From NCBI GenBank assembly GCA_030037875.1, contig JASHPV010000140.1:1-17101 (forward strand): a stretch of 17,101 nucleotides of DNA, read 5' to 3'. Source of the stretch: Thermoplasmata archaeon (GTDB lineage: Archaea; Thermoplasmatota; Thermoplasmata; Lutacidiplasmatales; UBA184). The position numbers were made by a program, and so were the translations under genes. This document shows, piece by piece, positions 1 to 6,110 of this stretch. Every line of letters starts with the position of its first letter. The stretch's first letter is position 1. Below the pieces are notes generated by a model. The model saw nothing but the letters and a program-made list of their open reading frames with translations. It was not told where the DNA came from and ran no database searches.

Positions 1-118
1 CATCTTCGAACCGTGTGAGCTCCCGGGCCAGGAGATGGGCCAGGCGCATCCGGTCCAGAGTGCGGCCATCCCCGTTCTCGCTGGACATGGACCGTCGAAG
101 GCGTCCCCTGCCTATCAT
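1..118 (-). CDS. Partial CDS, unknown protein (N-terminus only)
   Basis: This is the start of a minus-strand gene cut by the left edge of the window; about 39 residues are visible. The frame is open from an ATG at 118-116, only 3 bases after the TAG stop of the MscS-like gene, so the two are probably co-transcribed. A second in-frame ATG at 88-86 gives a start beginning M-S-S-E-N-G-D-G and is preceded by an AGGGG-like stretch; it may be the real start. The visible part is hydrophilic and predicted helical (R-M-R-L-A-H-L-L-A-R-E-L-T-R-F-E-D) with the high third-position GC seen in the neighbouring real genes. There is no signal peptide or membrane segment. I do not recognise the family and too little is present to assign a function. 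Confidence 0.45.
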   Translation of the reverse strand, partial: MIGRGRLRRSMSSENGDGRTLDRMRLAHLLARELTRFED

Positions 119-121
119 CAA

Positions 122-796
122 CTAGGATCCTTCCGCTTCTGCGTCCCTTGCAGGAAGATTCTTGGGGGGCTCCCCGGACGGGGGGCCCCTGCCCTCGCCA
201 GAACTACTTTGGACCTCCGTTTCCGGGCCTTTTCGGGTGGATTTCTCCCCGTGGGTGTCCGTGGCGCTCGCAGACGGAAGCGTGCTCTCCAGACCGTGTC
301 TCCTAAGCAATCGGGGCGTGGCCGACTGAATGGCCAGCGGTCCTCCCATCAGATTTGAATTCGATACGACAACGATCGTCCCCTTGTCCGTCATGATCCA
401 GGAGTTCCGAAGCGTCATGCGAATGACCTTTCCATGGGTGCCGGAGTACGTGATTTCATCACCCACGCGAAGCGTTCCATCCTCGAGCATAAACAGACCG
501 GCGATAACGTTCGAGAGCGTCGCTTGCAAGGCGAGCGAGACGATCAGTCCGCCGACGGTGGAAACCGCGATGAGGGTGAGGTCCGAAGCGAGATTCGTAA
601 AGAATGCGACGGCCACGATGGCCAGGATGACCCAGATCGCTCGTATCAGGTCCCGAACAACGGCCAACGCCGCGTCCTTGATACCGGCTCGCTTGCCGAA
701 CCTCCGGATGAGGCGAGCGACTCCCTCGCCCACGAGGCCAAAAGATACCACGATAAGGGCGGAGCCGAGAATCAATTCCCAAGTGATCGCAATCAT
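122..796 (-). CDS. Small mechanosensitive channel, MscS family
   Basis: Membrane channel that probably releases small solutes when membrane tension rises. The diagnostic part is the pore helix and start of the beta domain: S-L-A-L-Q-A-T-L-S-N-V-I-A-G-L-F followed by L-R-V-G-D-E-I, closely matching the MscS pattern (LALQxxLSNxxAG ... FRxGDxV). Three hydrophobic segments lie upstream, the last continuing into the pore helix. After the short beta domain (to about V-V-V-S-N-S-N-L) the usual alpha/beta vestibule is missing; instead there are about 65 polar, Pro/Ser/Glu-rich residues that look disordered. At about 224 residues it is shorter than E. coli MscS (286). I chose the ATG at 796; an in-frame TTG at 823 would add nine residues and is possible, and neither has a clear ribosome binding site. 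A TTTTT-containing element near 836-843 could serve as a weak TATA box. Family call is firm; gating behaviour is inferred. Confidence 0.85.
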   Translation of the reverse strand: MIAITWELILGSALIVVSFGLVGEGVARLIRRFGKRAGIKDAALAVVRDLIRAIWVILAIVAVAFFTNLASDLTLIAVSTVGGLIVSLALQATLSNVIAGLFMLEDGTLRVGDEITYSGTHGKVIRMTLRNSWIMTDKGTIVVVSNSNLMGGPLAIQSATPRLLRRHGLESTLPSASATDTHGEKSTRKGPETEVQSSSGEGRGPPSGEPPKNLPARDAEAEGS

Positions 797-983
797 GAAA
801 ACCACTGCGCCGGGAGCGTCCAACCCGGCGGGGGCAAAAAGCTAGAGGACGGTGTTCGAATGGAAGAGCCCTGCAAGAGAGGTTCTCCCAGGAGTGAGAT
901 CGGGGATCGAGTACCCGCTTTCCCGTACGAACGGCTCGAAGGCCCGAGGGCCTTCTGTTTCCCGGCGTGCCGAAATCCGGTGG

Positions 984-2036
984 CTACTGCTTGAAGGCAA
1001 AGCTGTAGCTGGGGCTCACAACCTTGCCGCCTTCGACGATCAGGTAATCCCGTTCTAGCGGCTTTCCGGCGAAGTACCGGATCAAGCAGTCCCTAGCTCC
1101 TTCGCTGTAGCGTTTCTGCGCTTCTAGAGAGGTCCCGGATACATGGATGGTGAGGGCATGGTTCGGCATCTTCCGCCAGGGGTGGTCGGGCGGCGCCGGC
1201 TGCGGATACCAAACGTCCCCCGAGTACCCCGCCAGGTGGCCGTTTTCCATTGCCTCCACGAGCCCCTTCGTGTCCACGATCTTTCCCCGGGCAGTATTCA
1301 CGAGATACGCCCCCTTTTTCATTGCAAACAATCGGTCCCGGTTGAACAGACCATCGGTCTCGGGTGTCAACGGGCAGTGGATAGTGATCACATCGCACTG
1401 CGGGACTAGTTGATCCAGCACCGCGTACCGGATGCCGAGAACTTCCTCCTCGACGGTCGTCAAACGCCGGAAATCGTAGTACAGAACCTTCACGTCGAAC
1501 GGACGCAGTCGCACCGCCACCCGCTGCCCAATCCGCCCCGACCCCACAATCCCCACCACCTTGCCCTCGAGGTCGTGCGATCGAGAGGCCGCTTCCGCGA
1601 TGTCCCAGCGCCCATCGATGACCTGCTTGTAGGAGGGGATGTAGTTCCGCACGAGCGACAGGATTTCCATTATGGTATGTTCGGCCACGCTGACCACGTT
1701 CGAGCCGGTGATCTCGGCCACCGTGATCCCATGGGCGGCCGCCGCCGCAAGGTCGACATGGTCCGAGCCAACGCCCGCGGTAATGATCAGACGGAGCTTC
1801 GGGGCTTTCTCGATCCGCTGCTTCGTCACGTACGCTGGCCAGAAGGGCGTGGTAATGAGCACCTCGGCCGTGGGAAGTTGCGCATCGAGCTGCTCTTCCT
1901 TGTTTGTGAGGACGACCAGCTCGTGTCCTTCTGATTCGATCAGGGGGCGAAGGCCGAGGGCGTTCTCCGCACAGCCGAGAAGCTCTGGGTTGCTCGCCGA
2001 AGGCCCTCCGGGATACAGAATTGCGACAACTTTCAT
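984..2036 (-). CDS. fdh: NAD+-dependent formate dehydrogenase (metal-independent, D-2-hydroxyacid dehydrogenase superfamily)
   Basis: Oxidises formate to CO2 with NAD+ in the cytoplasm, giving NADH. At 350 residues it is slightly shorter than the Pseudomonas sp. 101 enzyme (about 400), mainly at the C-terminus. The formate dehydrogenase signature is clear: T-P-F-W-P-A-Y at 63-69, S-N-V-V-S-V-A-E-H at 112-120 with substrate-binding N113, Rossmann motif G-S-G-R-I-G at 165-170, R250 in N-T-A-R-G-K, D274 in G-D-V-W-Y-P-Q-P-A-P, Q279, and H298 with S300 in H-V-S-G-T. These match the reference N146, R284, D308, Q313, H332 and S334. D188 sits where the NAD-selecting aspartate (D221) lies, so NAD+ rather than NADP+ is expected. 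Generic 2-hydroxyacid dehydrogenases lack the W-Y-P-Q-P-A-P-x-D-H-P-W block. The ATG has a good ribosome binding site (GAGGTG) 4 bases upstream and a TATA box at 2081-2087. Transcribed away from the flavin reductase-like gene. Soluble FDH of this class is uncommon in archaea, so acquisition from bacteria is likely (inference). Confidence 0.93.
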   Translation of the reverse strand: MKVVAILYPGGPSASNPELLGCAENALGLRPLIESEGHELVVLTNKEEQLDAQLPTAEVLITTPFWPAYVTKQRIEKAPKLRLIITAGVGSDHVDLAAAAAHGITVAEITGSNVVSVAEHTIMEILSLVRNYIPSYKQVIDGRWDIAEAASRSHDLEGKVVGIVGSGRIGQRVAVRLRPFDVKVLYYDFRRLTTVEEEVLGIRYAVLDQLVPQCDVITIHCPLTPETDGLFNRDRLFAMKKGAYLVNTARGKIVDTKGLVEAMENGHLAGYSGDVWYPQPAPPDHPWRKMPNHALTIHVSGTSLEAQKRYSEGARDCLIRYFAGKPLERDYLIVEGGKVVSPSYSFAFKQ

Positions 2037-2040
2037 TGTG

Positions 2041-2046
2041 CACCTC
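2041..2046 (-). promoter_or_regulatory. Ribosome binding site of the formate dehydrogenase gene
   Basis: GAGGTG on the minus strand, 4 bases before the ATG at 2036. It matches the archaeal anti-Shine-Dalgarno core and supports this start. Confidence 0.7.
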
Positions 2047-2058
2047 TGAAAAATTCTA

Positions 2059-2105
2059 CCGGGGACCGAGAATCCCCGGCTATAAAACTTGGGGACCGGG
2101 ATTCC
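2059..2105. repeat. Operator-like repeat array around the formate dehydrogenase promoter
   Basis: Two near-identical 15-mers, GGGGACCGAGAATCC (2061-2075) and GGGGACCGGGATTCC (2091-2105), agree at 13 of 15 positions and start exactly 30 bp apart, about three helical turns. They lie either side of the TATA box. The first copy is also part of a perfect inverted repeat CCGGGGA (2059-2065) / TCCCCGG (2073-2079) between the TATA box and the predicted transcription start. This arrangement suits a repressor or dual regulator of the formate dehydrogenase gene, but no regulator gene is adjacent. Confidence 0.5.
2081..2087 (-). promoter_or_regulatory. Archaeal TATA box for the formate dehydrogenase gene
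   Basis: TTTTATA on the minus strand in a GC-rich context. A start site about 25 bases downstream would fall near 2058-2060, leaving a leader of about 22 bases that contains the GAGGTG ribosome binding site. The spacing is what is expected for TBP/TFB-dependent promoters. No start site has been measured. Confidence 0.65.
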
Positions 2106-2242
2106 GTCCAGCGGAAACTCGGGAGGTCCGACGCGTTCGACCTCACTGCGTTTACACCTTCAATGGCGGACCCGGCTAGTCTGGTTGCGCTGTTCCGTTG
2201 TCCCGCAACGGGCCTTATGGTTCCACGTGTGTAACCCGGCCC

Positions 2243-2249
2243 TTATACC
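2243..2249 (+). promoter_or_regulatory. Possible TATA box for the FMN reductase-like gene
   Basis: TTATACC, the only A/T-rich hexamer in this part of the spacer. Transcription would start near 2270, leaving a leader of about 35 bases that includes the strong ribosome binding site. The same eight bases TTATACCG occur at 3175-3182 upstream of the beta-propeller gene. Weak on its own. Confidence 0.35.
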
Positions 2250-2294
2250 GACTCGTCCACGATCGGTGCCCCGGCGGACTTCGTTCGCGGGAGA

Positions 2295-2300
2295 GGAGGT
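2295..2300 (+). promoter_or_regulatory. Strong ribosome binding site of the FMN reductase-like gene
   Basis: GGAGGT within GAGAGGAGGT, 6 bases before the ATG at 2307. It is the strongest ribosome binding site of any gene in the window and fixes the start. Confidence 0.75.
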
Positions 2301-2306
2301 CGGGGC

Positions 2307-2870
2307 ATGCTCAAGATTGGTATCCTCCTCGGAAGCGTCCGGCCGGGACGAAATGGGGAAGCGGTAGCGCGCTGGGTCTTCGATATCGCCAAGAAGCGAA
2401 CGAACGTTGAATTCGAGCTCGTGGACCTGCAGGATTTCCATCTGCCGATTCTCGACGAGCCGATCCCTGCCTCCGCGGGCAAGTATTCCCAGCCGCATAC
2501 GCGGGTGTGGGCCGACAAGATCCGCTCGTTCGATGCCTATGTGTTCGTAACGGGCGAGTATAACCACGGTATCCCCGGGGGACTGAAGAACGCCATCGAT
2601 TTCATTTACGCCGAGTGGAACAACAAGGCCGCGGGCTTCGTGAGCTACGGAAGCGCCGGCGGAGTTCGCGCCGTGGAACAGCTTCGACTTGTCCTAGCGG
2701 AACTGCAAGTCGCCACGGTTCGGGCCCAGGTCTATCTCTCCCTCTCCACCGATTTCGAAAACTTCCGGACATTTGCACCGGCCGCCTCCAAAGAGGCGTC
2801 GTTGAATACCATGTTGGACCAAGTTGTGGCCTGGGGTGAGGCGCTGAAGCCCCTTAGAAAAACGGCCTGA
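2307..2870 (+). CDS. NAD(P)H-dependent FMN reductase-like flavoprotein
   Basis: A 187-residue flavodoxin-fold protein of the NADPH-dependent FMN reductase family, expected to bind FMN and transfer electrons from NAD(P)H to flavin, quinones or other acceptors in the cytoplasm. The phosphate-binding loop G-S-V-R-P-G-R-N-G lies at 9-17. The second flavin-contacting segment T-G-E-Y-N-H-G-I-P-G-G-L-K-N-A-I-D is at 82-98, with the family's Y-N-x-G-x-P-G-x-L-K-N-A-I-D pattern. A third loop G-S-A-G-G-V-R-A is at 115-122. Length and domain content are typical. The start is fixed by GGAGGT. It is divergent from formate dehydrogenase; both are redox enzymes that could share an NAD(P)H pool, but shared function is inference. 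The actual acceptor cannot be read from sequence. Confidence 0.88.
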   Translation: MLKIGILLGSVRPGRNGEAVARWVFDIAKKRTNVEFELVDLQDFHLPILDEPIPASAGKYSQPHTRVWADKIRSFDAYVFVTGEYNHGIPGGLKNAIDFIYAEWNNKAAGFVSYGSAGGVRAVEQLRLVLAELQVATVRAQVYLSLSTDFENFRTFAPAASKEASLNTMLDQVVAWGEALKPLRKTA

Positions 2871-2940
2871 TAGCACTCGTTTTGAAAGGACCGCCGACCC
2901 GGACAGAGGCGCATGAATTCATACGAGGGCGAGCCCAAAA

Positions 2941-3090
2941 TTGAGTTTTCGACGGTCCCGTGACTATCAGTCCCGGGCGCGATCTTCATCGACGAGGACG
3001 GACCCATCGGTGAAGAAGCCCGCGGGCCGGGTTGCAGAAGCTGCCGCGGCCGACCTGTCGAACAATTTCGAGAAGGGTTATGTCCGCTGA
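2941..3090 (+). CDS. Possible small protein, unknown
   Basis: A short frame of 49 codons from a TTG, or 26 codons from a GTG at 3010-3012, ending in TGA at 3088-3090. The shorter form reads V-K-K-P-A-G-R-V-A-E-A-A-A-A-D-L-S-N-N-F and uses mostly G/C-ending codons like the real genes here; the upstream half is Arg/Ser-rich and looks like chance. No strong ribosome binding site precedes the GTG. No family recognised. It may be a genuine small basic protein or noise. Confidence 0.18.
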   Translation: MSFRRSRDYQSRARSSSTRTDPSVKKPAGRVAEAAAADLSNNFEKGYVR

Positions 3091-3174
3091 CGACCCTCCC
3101 TCTCTCGGGATGGCGGGCTCAACCGGAGACCCCGGGCTCCGACGGTCAGCTTGAAATAGACCCCCTTTTGGAGG

Positions 3175-3180
3175 TTATAC
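3175..3180 (+). promoter_or_regulatory. Possible TATA box for the beta-propeller gene
   Basis: TTATAC followed by CG, about 41 bases before the GTG start. Transcription would begin near 3203, leaving a leader of about 15 bases without a clear ribosome binding site. Weak evidence. Confidence 0.35.
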
Positions 3181-3217
3181 CGCGCCGTCAGACGCTGCAC
3201 CCAGGACACAAGATCCC

Positions 3218-4936
3218 GTGAAGCGGAGTCGAAGGATAATCGCATTCCGAGGGCATGGAGCCGGACTCCGCAAAGTCGGCCTGGCCATCCTTGCGATTTC
3301 TGTCGCGCTACTCGTGCTAAGTTCAACGACGCCGACGGCCGTTTCCACAACGCCAGCCCTCCTCCACCAGCCCTCCGTTTCCACGCTTCATTCAGCGACA
3401 TCGAGTCCTCCCGTCGGCGGGGGAGACTGGCCAACCTATCTACAGAACCCCATGCGCACTTCTGCGAACTCGGGCGAGACGACGCTCTCGTCTGCCAACG
3501 CCAGAAATCTGACGACGATCTGGAGCTACGACGAGCCTACCATCTCCGCTAATGGCTCCGATCTCATTTCAGCCGAGGCCACGCTCGCCAACAACGTAGC
3601 CTACGTCGGATCATGGAATGGCTTCGAAACCGCCCTCAACGCCTCGACCGGGGCAGTCCTCTGGGGAACCTACCTGGGGACCGACGATATGACCGGTGTC
3701 TGCGGCGCCCAGGACTTCGGTCATCAGGGCGTCGCATCGACCCCAACGGTAGAGGACGGGACACTCTACGTAGGGGGAGGCGACGGGTACTGGTACGCGT
3801 TGAACGCCAGCACGGGAGTAATCGAATGGAAGGTCCTCATCGGGAACATCACCGAGGGCTACTACAACTGGGCGAGTCCGCTCATCTATGATGGGTTCGC
3901 GTACGTGGGTGTCTCGAGCCTCTGTGATACTCCTCTCGTGCCGGGAGGACTCGATCAGGTGAACCTGACTTCGCATCGCATCCAGAATTTTATCAACACG
4001 ACGGCACCCGGCGTCGACGGGGCGAGCGTCTGGGGATCGCCTTCGCTCGATCCAAGTACCGGCACGGTCTATTTTGCCACCGGCAGCAATACGTCGTATC
4101 CTCCGTTTGCCCCCATGCCGTTCGAGCCTTGGGCCGACGCCCTGGTCGCGGTGAGCGCCGCGAACATTACACACGTGGTATCCAACTGGACGATCCCCCT
4201 CCGCCTGCAGGCGGTTGATGGAGATTTCGGCTCGACGCCGACTCTTTTCCAGAGTTCGAACGGGACAGAGTTAGTCGGGGCCCTCGACAAGAATGGCTAC
4301 TTCTACGTGTTGAACGCCTCCAACCTTTCGGCCGGACCACTTTGGAGCCACCTGGTGGGCCGCATCTACAACGGGGCTTACATTGTCGGTTCGGCAGCTT
4401 TCGGCCAGGGTCTGCTATACTTGCAGACGGCCGAGCCGCCCCTGATCAACGGGGTGAGCTATTCAGGCGCGGCCTGGGCGTTCAACCCGGCCACCGGCGC
4501 GGTGGTGTGGGAACAAACCCTGCCCGGAGGGAGCTTTGGGTCGGCCCCCGCTTACGCGAACGGACTGCTCGTCGTCGGAGGCGGGGACGACCTTGTCGTC
4601 CTCAACGCGACAACAGGGACCATCCTCCAGTCTTTCCCCTGTACCTCGCTTTTTCTCGCACCCTCGACAATCGCCTACGATATGATCTATGCGGGGTGCG
4701 CCAGCGGCCAGGAGTTCGCCTACGGCCTTCCCCCGACGCATTCCACGACCGGCGGGCTATCCACTCTCGAGTACGCTGCTATCGGCGTTGTGGTCATCCT
4801 CGTTCTTGCGGGGATTGCCGTGTTCATGAGGAGTCGCCGGAAGACCACTCCGGCCCGCGGCATGACCCCGGTTCCGCCTCCAGGGGGCGGGAAGCCAGAT
4901 TCGGGTGCCAAGTCAGGAAAAACTGGAAACCGCTGA
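3218..4936 (+). CDS. Secreted, membrane-anchored PQQ-repeat beta-propeller protein
   Basis: A 572-residue surface protein. It has a basic N-terminus and hydrophobic signal segment (about 18-36), a propeller domain (about 69-505), a C-terminal transmembrane helix (about 518-537), then a short basic cytoplasmic tail. The propeller shows the PQQ-repeat signature several times: A-L-N-A-S-T-G-A-V-L-W (139-149), A-L-N-A-S-T-G-V-I-E-W (194-204), A-F-N-P-A-T-G-A-V-V-W (421-431) and V-L-N-A-T-T-G-T-I-L (461-470). W-P-T-Y near 71-74 and G-V-A-S-T-P near 171-176 resemble quinoprotein dehydrogenases. Many such proteins bind no cofactor, and I cannot confirm a PQQ or metal site, so enzyme activity is open. 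About 13 N-x-S/T sequons suggest heavy N-glycosylation. Cysteines are few (162, 236, 475, 494). The start is a GTG without an obvious ribosome binding site. Next gene downstream is the PIG-L-type deacetylase. Confidence 0.85.
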   Translation: MKRSRRIIAFRGHGAGLRKVGLAILAISVALLVLSSTTPTAVSTTPALLHQPSVSTLHSATSSPPVGGGDWPTYLQNPMRTSANSGETTLSSANARNLTTIWSYDEPTISANGSDLISAEATLANNVAYVGSWNGFETALNASTGAVLWGTYLGTDDMTGVCGAQDFGHQGVASTPTVEDGTLYVGGGDGYWYALNASTGVIEWKVLIGNITEGYYNWASPLIYDGFAYVGVSSLCDTPLVPGGLDQVNLTSHRIQNFINTTAPGVDGASVWGSPSLDPSTGTVYFATGSNTSYPPFAPMPFEPWADALVAVSAANITHVVSNWTIPLRLQAVDGDFGSTPTLFQSSNGTELVGALDKNGYFYVLNASNLSAGPLWSHLVGRIYNGAYIVGSAAFGQGLLYLQTAEPPLINGVSYSGAAWAFNPATGAVVWEQTLPGGSFGSAPAYANGLLVVGGGDDLVVLNATTGTILQSFPCTSLFLAPSTIAYDMIYAGCASGQEFAYGLPPTHSTTGGLSTLEYAAIGVVVILVLAGIAVFMRSRRKTTPARGMTPVPPPGGGKPDSGAKSGKTGNR

Positions 4937-5312
4937 CTCGGGATCCCTTCGCCGGGCGCAACGACGGGGCGTCGGGCTTCGAGTGATATGTGAGAGTAGC
5001 GATCGATTCCGGACCATGCCCACTGCGACGGTATCGCGCGACTTCGTGAATCCGTGTTGGCCCTAGAAGCTCGTAAACTCTCGCGCAGGACGCATTTCGG
5101 AAACGCGGAGCACAAGAGTTCTTATGCGGGAAGTCCGAGTTGGTACGCGTATGCCAACGTTGTCCCCAAAGAAAAGATCGTGCGGCAATGCACCGAATTC
5201 TACCAGGAAAAATCGTTGGAATCCATTCGTCGGCCAGGGTCGAGATGGGGGCAGTGACCGGGGATCGGTAGCGTCGACCGCGAGGAACCAGCGGGATTCG
5301 ATTGAGTGAGCG
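4937..5312. other. Intergenic region between the beta-propeller and PIG-L genes
   Basis: 376 bp. It contains a plus-strand frame of possible coding character (listed separately). Just before it, a GTG at 4989 opens a short frame starting V-R-V-A-I-D-S-G-P and ending after 19 codons; this resembles the first strand of many glycosyltransferases but is too short to classify. No tRNA, terminator hairpin or clear TATA box was seen. Confidence 0.45.
5054..5257 (+). CDS. Possible small protein or gene remnant, unknown
   Basis: A 67-codon frame starting at GTG and open upstream to about 5000. The translation contains a segment of protein-like composition, A-G-S-P-S-W-Y-A-Y-A-N-V-V-P-K-E-K-I-V-R, followed by a helix-like E-F-Y-Q-E-K. 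It is more aromatic and varied than the chance frames in this window, which are mostly Arg/Ser/Gly-rich. No ribosome binding site is evident and I recognise no family. It could be a small protein, or a decayed piece of a larger enzyme such as a glycosyltransferase, given its position among glycan genes. Confidence 0.28.
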   Translation: MLALEARKLSRRTHFGNAEHKSSYAGSPSWYAYANVVPKEKIVRQCTEFYQEKSLESIRRPGSRWGQ

Positions 5313-5909
5313 TTGACCATCCTGGCGGTCAGCCCGCATCCAGACGACGTTGAGCTCGGTTGCTTCGGAACTTTAGCGCGACTGGCCCGAGACGAACCCG
5401 TCATCATTGTGTTGATGACATCCGGCGAGTTCGAGGACCCCGCGATCGAACGAGAACGAGAAGCGCAAGAAAGCGCCAAACTTATCGGCGCCTCGGTGGA
5501 GTTCCTCCGTTTTCCCGATGCCGGACTCGCGCAAACTGCAAACGCGGTCGGACAGATCCGGGCGCTCTTGAAGCGCCATCAGGCCATGACGGTCTTCGCC
5601 CCGTTCGGGGAGGATACCCATCAGGATCATCTTGCCACTTATCGAATCGTGGTCTCCTCGGCGGCATACACTAAGGAGATACTCCTCTACGAGACGCCCT
5701 CCAGCATCGGTTTCCGACCGAATGTCTTCTACGACATTACCGCGACCCTGCCGATCAAGCAAGAAGCCCTATCCCGGTTCAAGACGCAAGCCGATCGGCC
5801 GTACCTCGACCCCGCCCTGATTGATGGGCAGGCGCGCTACTACGCATTGCGACTCCAACAGAGAGGCAGAGCATTCGAAGCGTTCTCGCTCTACCGATCC
5901 GTGCGATGA
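5313..5909 (+). CDS. LmbE/PIG-L family N-acetylglucosamine deacetylase-like enzyme
   Basis: A zinc-dependent de-N-acetylase of the PIG-L/LmbE family, which removes acetyl groups from N-acetylglucosamine-containing lipids, thiol precursors or glycans. The metal-binding H-P-D-D is at 9-12, directly after the first strand (T-I-L-A-V-S-P), and the second motif T-H-Q-D-H is at 102-106; by family analogy zinc is bound by H9, D12 and H106, with D11 as base. The segment T-S-G-E-F-E at 36-41 and L-Y-E-T-P at 125-129 are also usual. At 198 residues it is typical. No signal peptide, so it acts in the cytoplasm. An in-frame stop at 5307-5309 leaves TTG at 5313 as the only reasonable start; GAGTGA just upstream is a weak ribosome binding site. 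Substrate unknown; nearby glycan genes suggest an amino-sugar intermediate (inference). Confidence 0.87.
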   Translation: MTILAVSPHPDDVELGCFGTLARLARDEPVIIVLMTSGEFEDPAIEREREAQESAKLIGASVEFLRFPDAGLAQTANAVGQIRALLKRHQAMTVFAPFGEDTHQDHLATYRIVVSSAAYTKEILLYETPSSIGFRPNVFYDITATLPIKQEALSRFKTQADRPYLDPALIDGQARYYALRLQQRGRAFEAFSLYRSVR

Positions 5910-6110
5910 ACTCCGTTGCCTTCGACTGGCGTCCTGTCTCTGGCTTTGGTGGGGGCCCCCAGGGTTGACCTTTCTGTAGGACCGAACCGACCTCACGATC
6001 TGGCCCGTCCGAAGCGCTGGAGTAAGCGATCTGCTCTTCAACCCGCAGAAACCCAACTGTTCGCCATAGTCTAGGGAGGACGCGGCAGCGGCAGTGCCGC
6101 GCATACGCCG

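Larger units (their letters stand above)
2871..3217. other. Intergenic region between the FMN reductase-like and beta-propeller genes
   Basis: 347 bp with no recognisable gene family. It holds one short plus-strand reading frame (listed separately) and, near its right end, a TTATAC element (3175-3180) that may be the TATA box of the propeller gene. No tRNA, convincing terminator or repeat array was seen. Confidence 0.5.

Noticed and set aside
434..994. Long plus-strand frame opposite the MscS gene
   Set aside because: Composition is Asp/Arg/Glu-rich with no domain and it is the mirror of a clear MscS gene; typical shadow frame in GC-rich DNA.
1093..2043. 316-codon minus-strand frame overlapping formate dehydrogenase
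   Set aside because: Arg/Gly/Pro-rich shadow in another frame of a gene with full catalytic conservation.
3218..4936. Assignment of the propeller as a PQQ-dependent alcohol dehydrogenase
   Set aside because: Only the generic PQQ-repeat signature is visible; I could not place the catalytic Asp/Glu or metal ligands, and many such propellers bind no cofactor.
5950..5961. TGGGGGCCCCCA palindrome after the PIG-L gene
   Set aside because: Low-complexity G/C palindrome with no T-run; the chance of such a run in this GC-rich sequence is high and loop geometry is poor for a hairpin.
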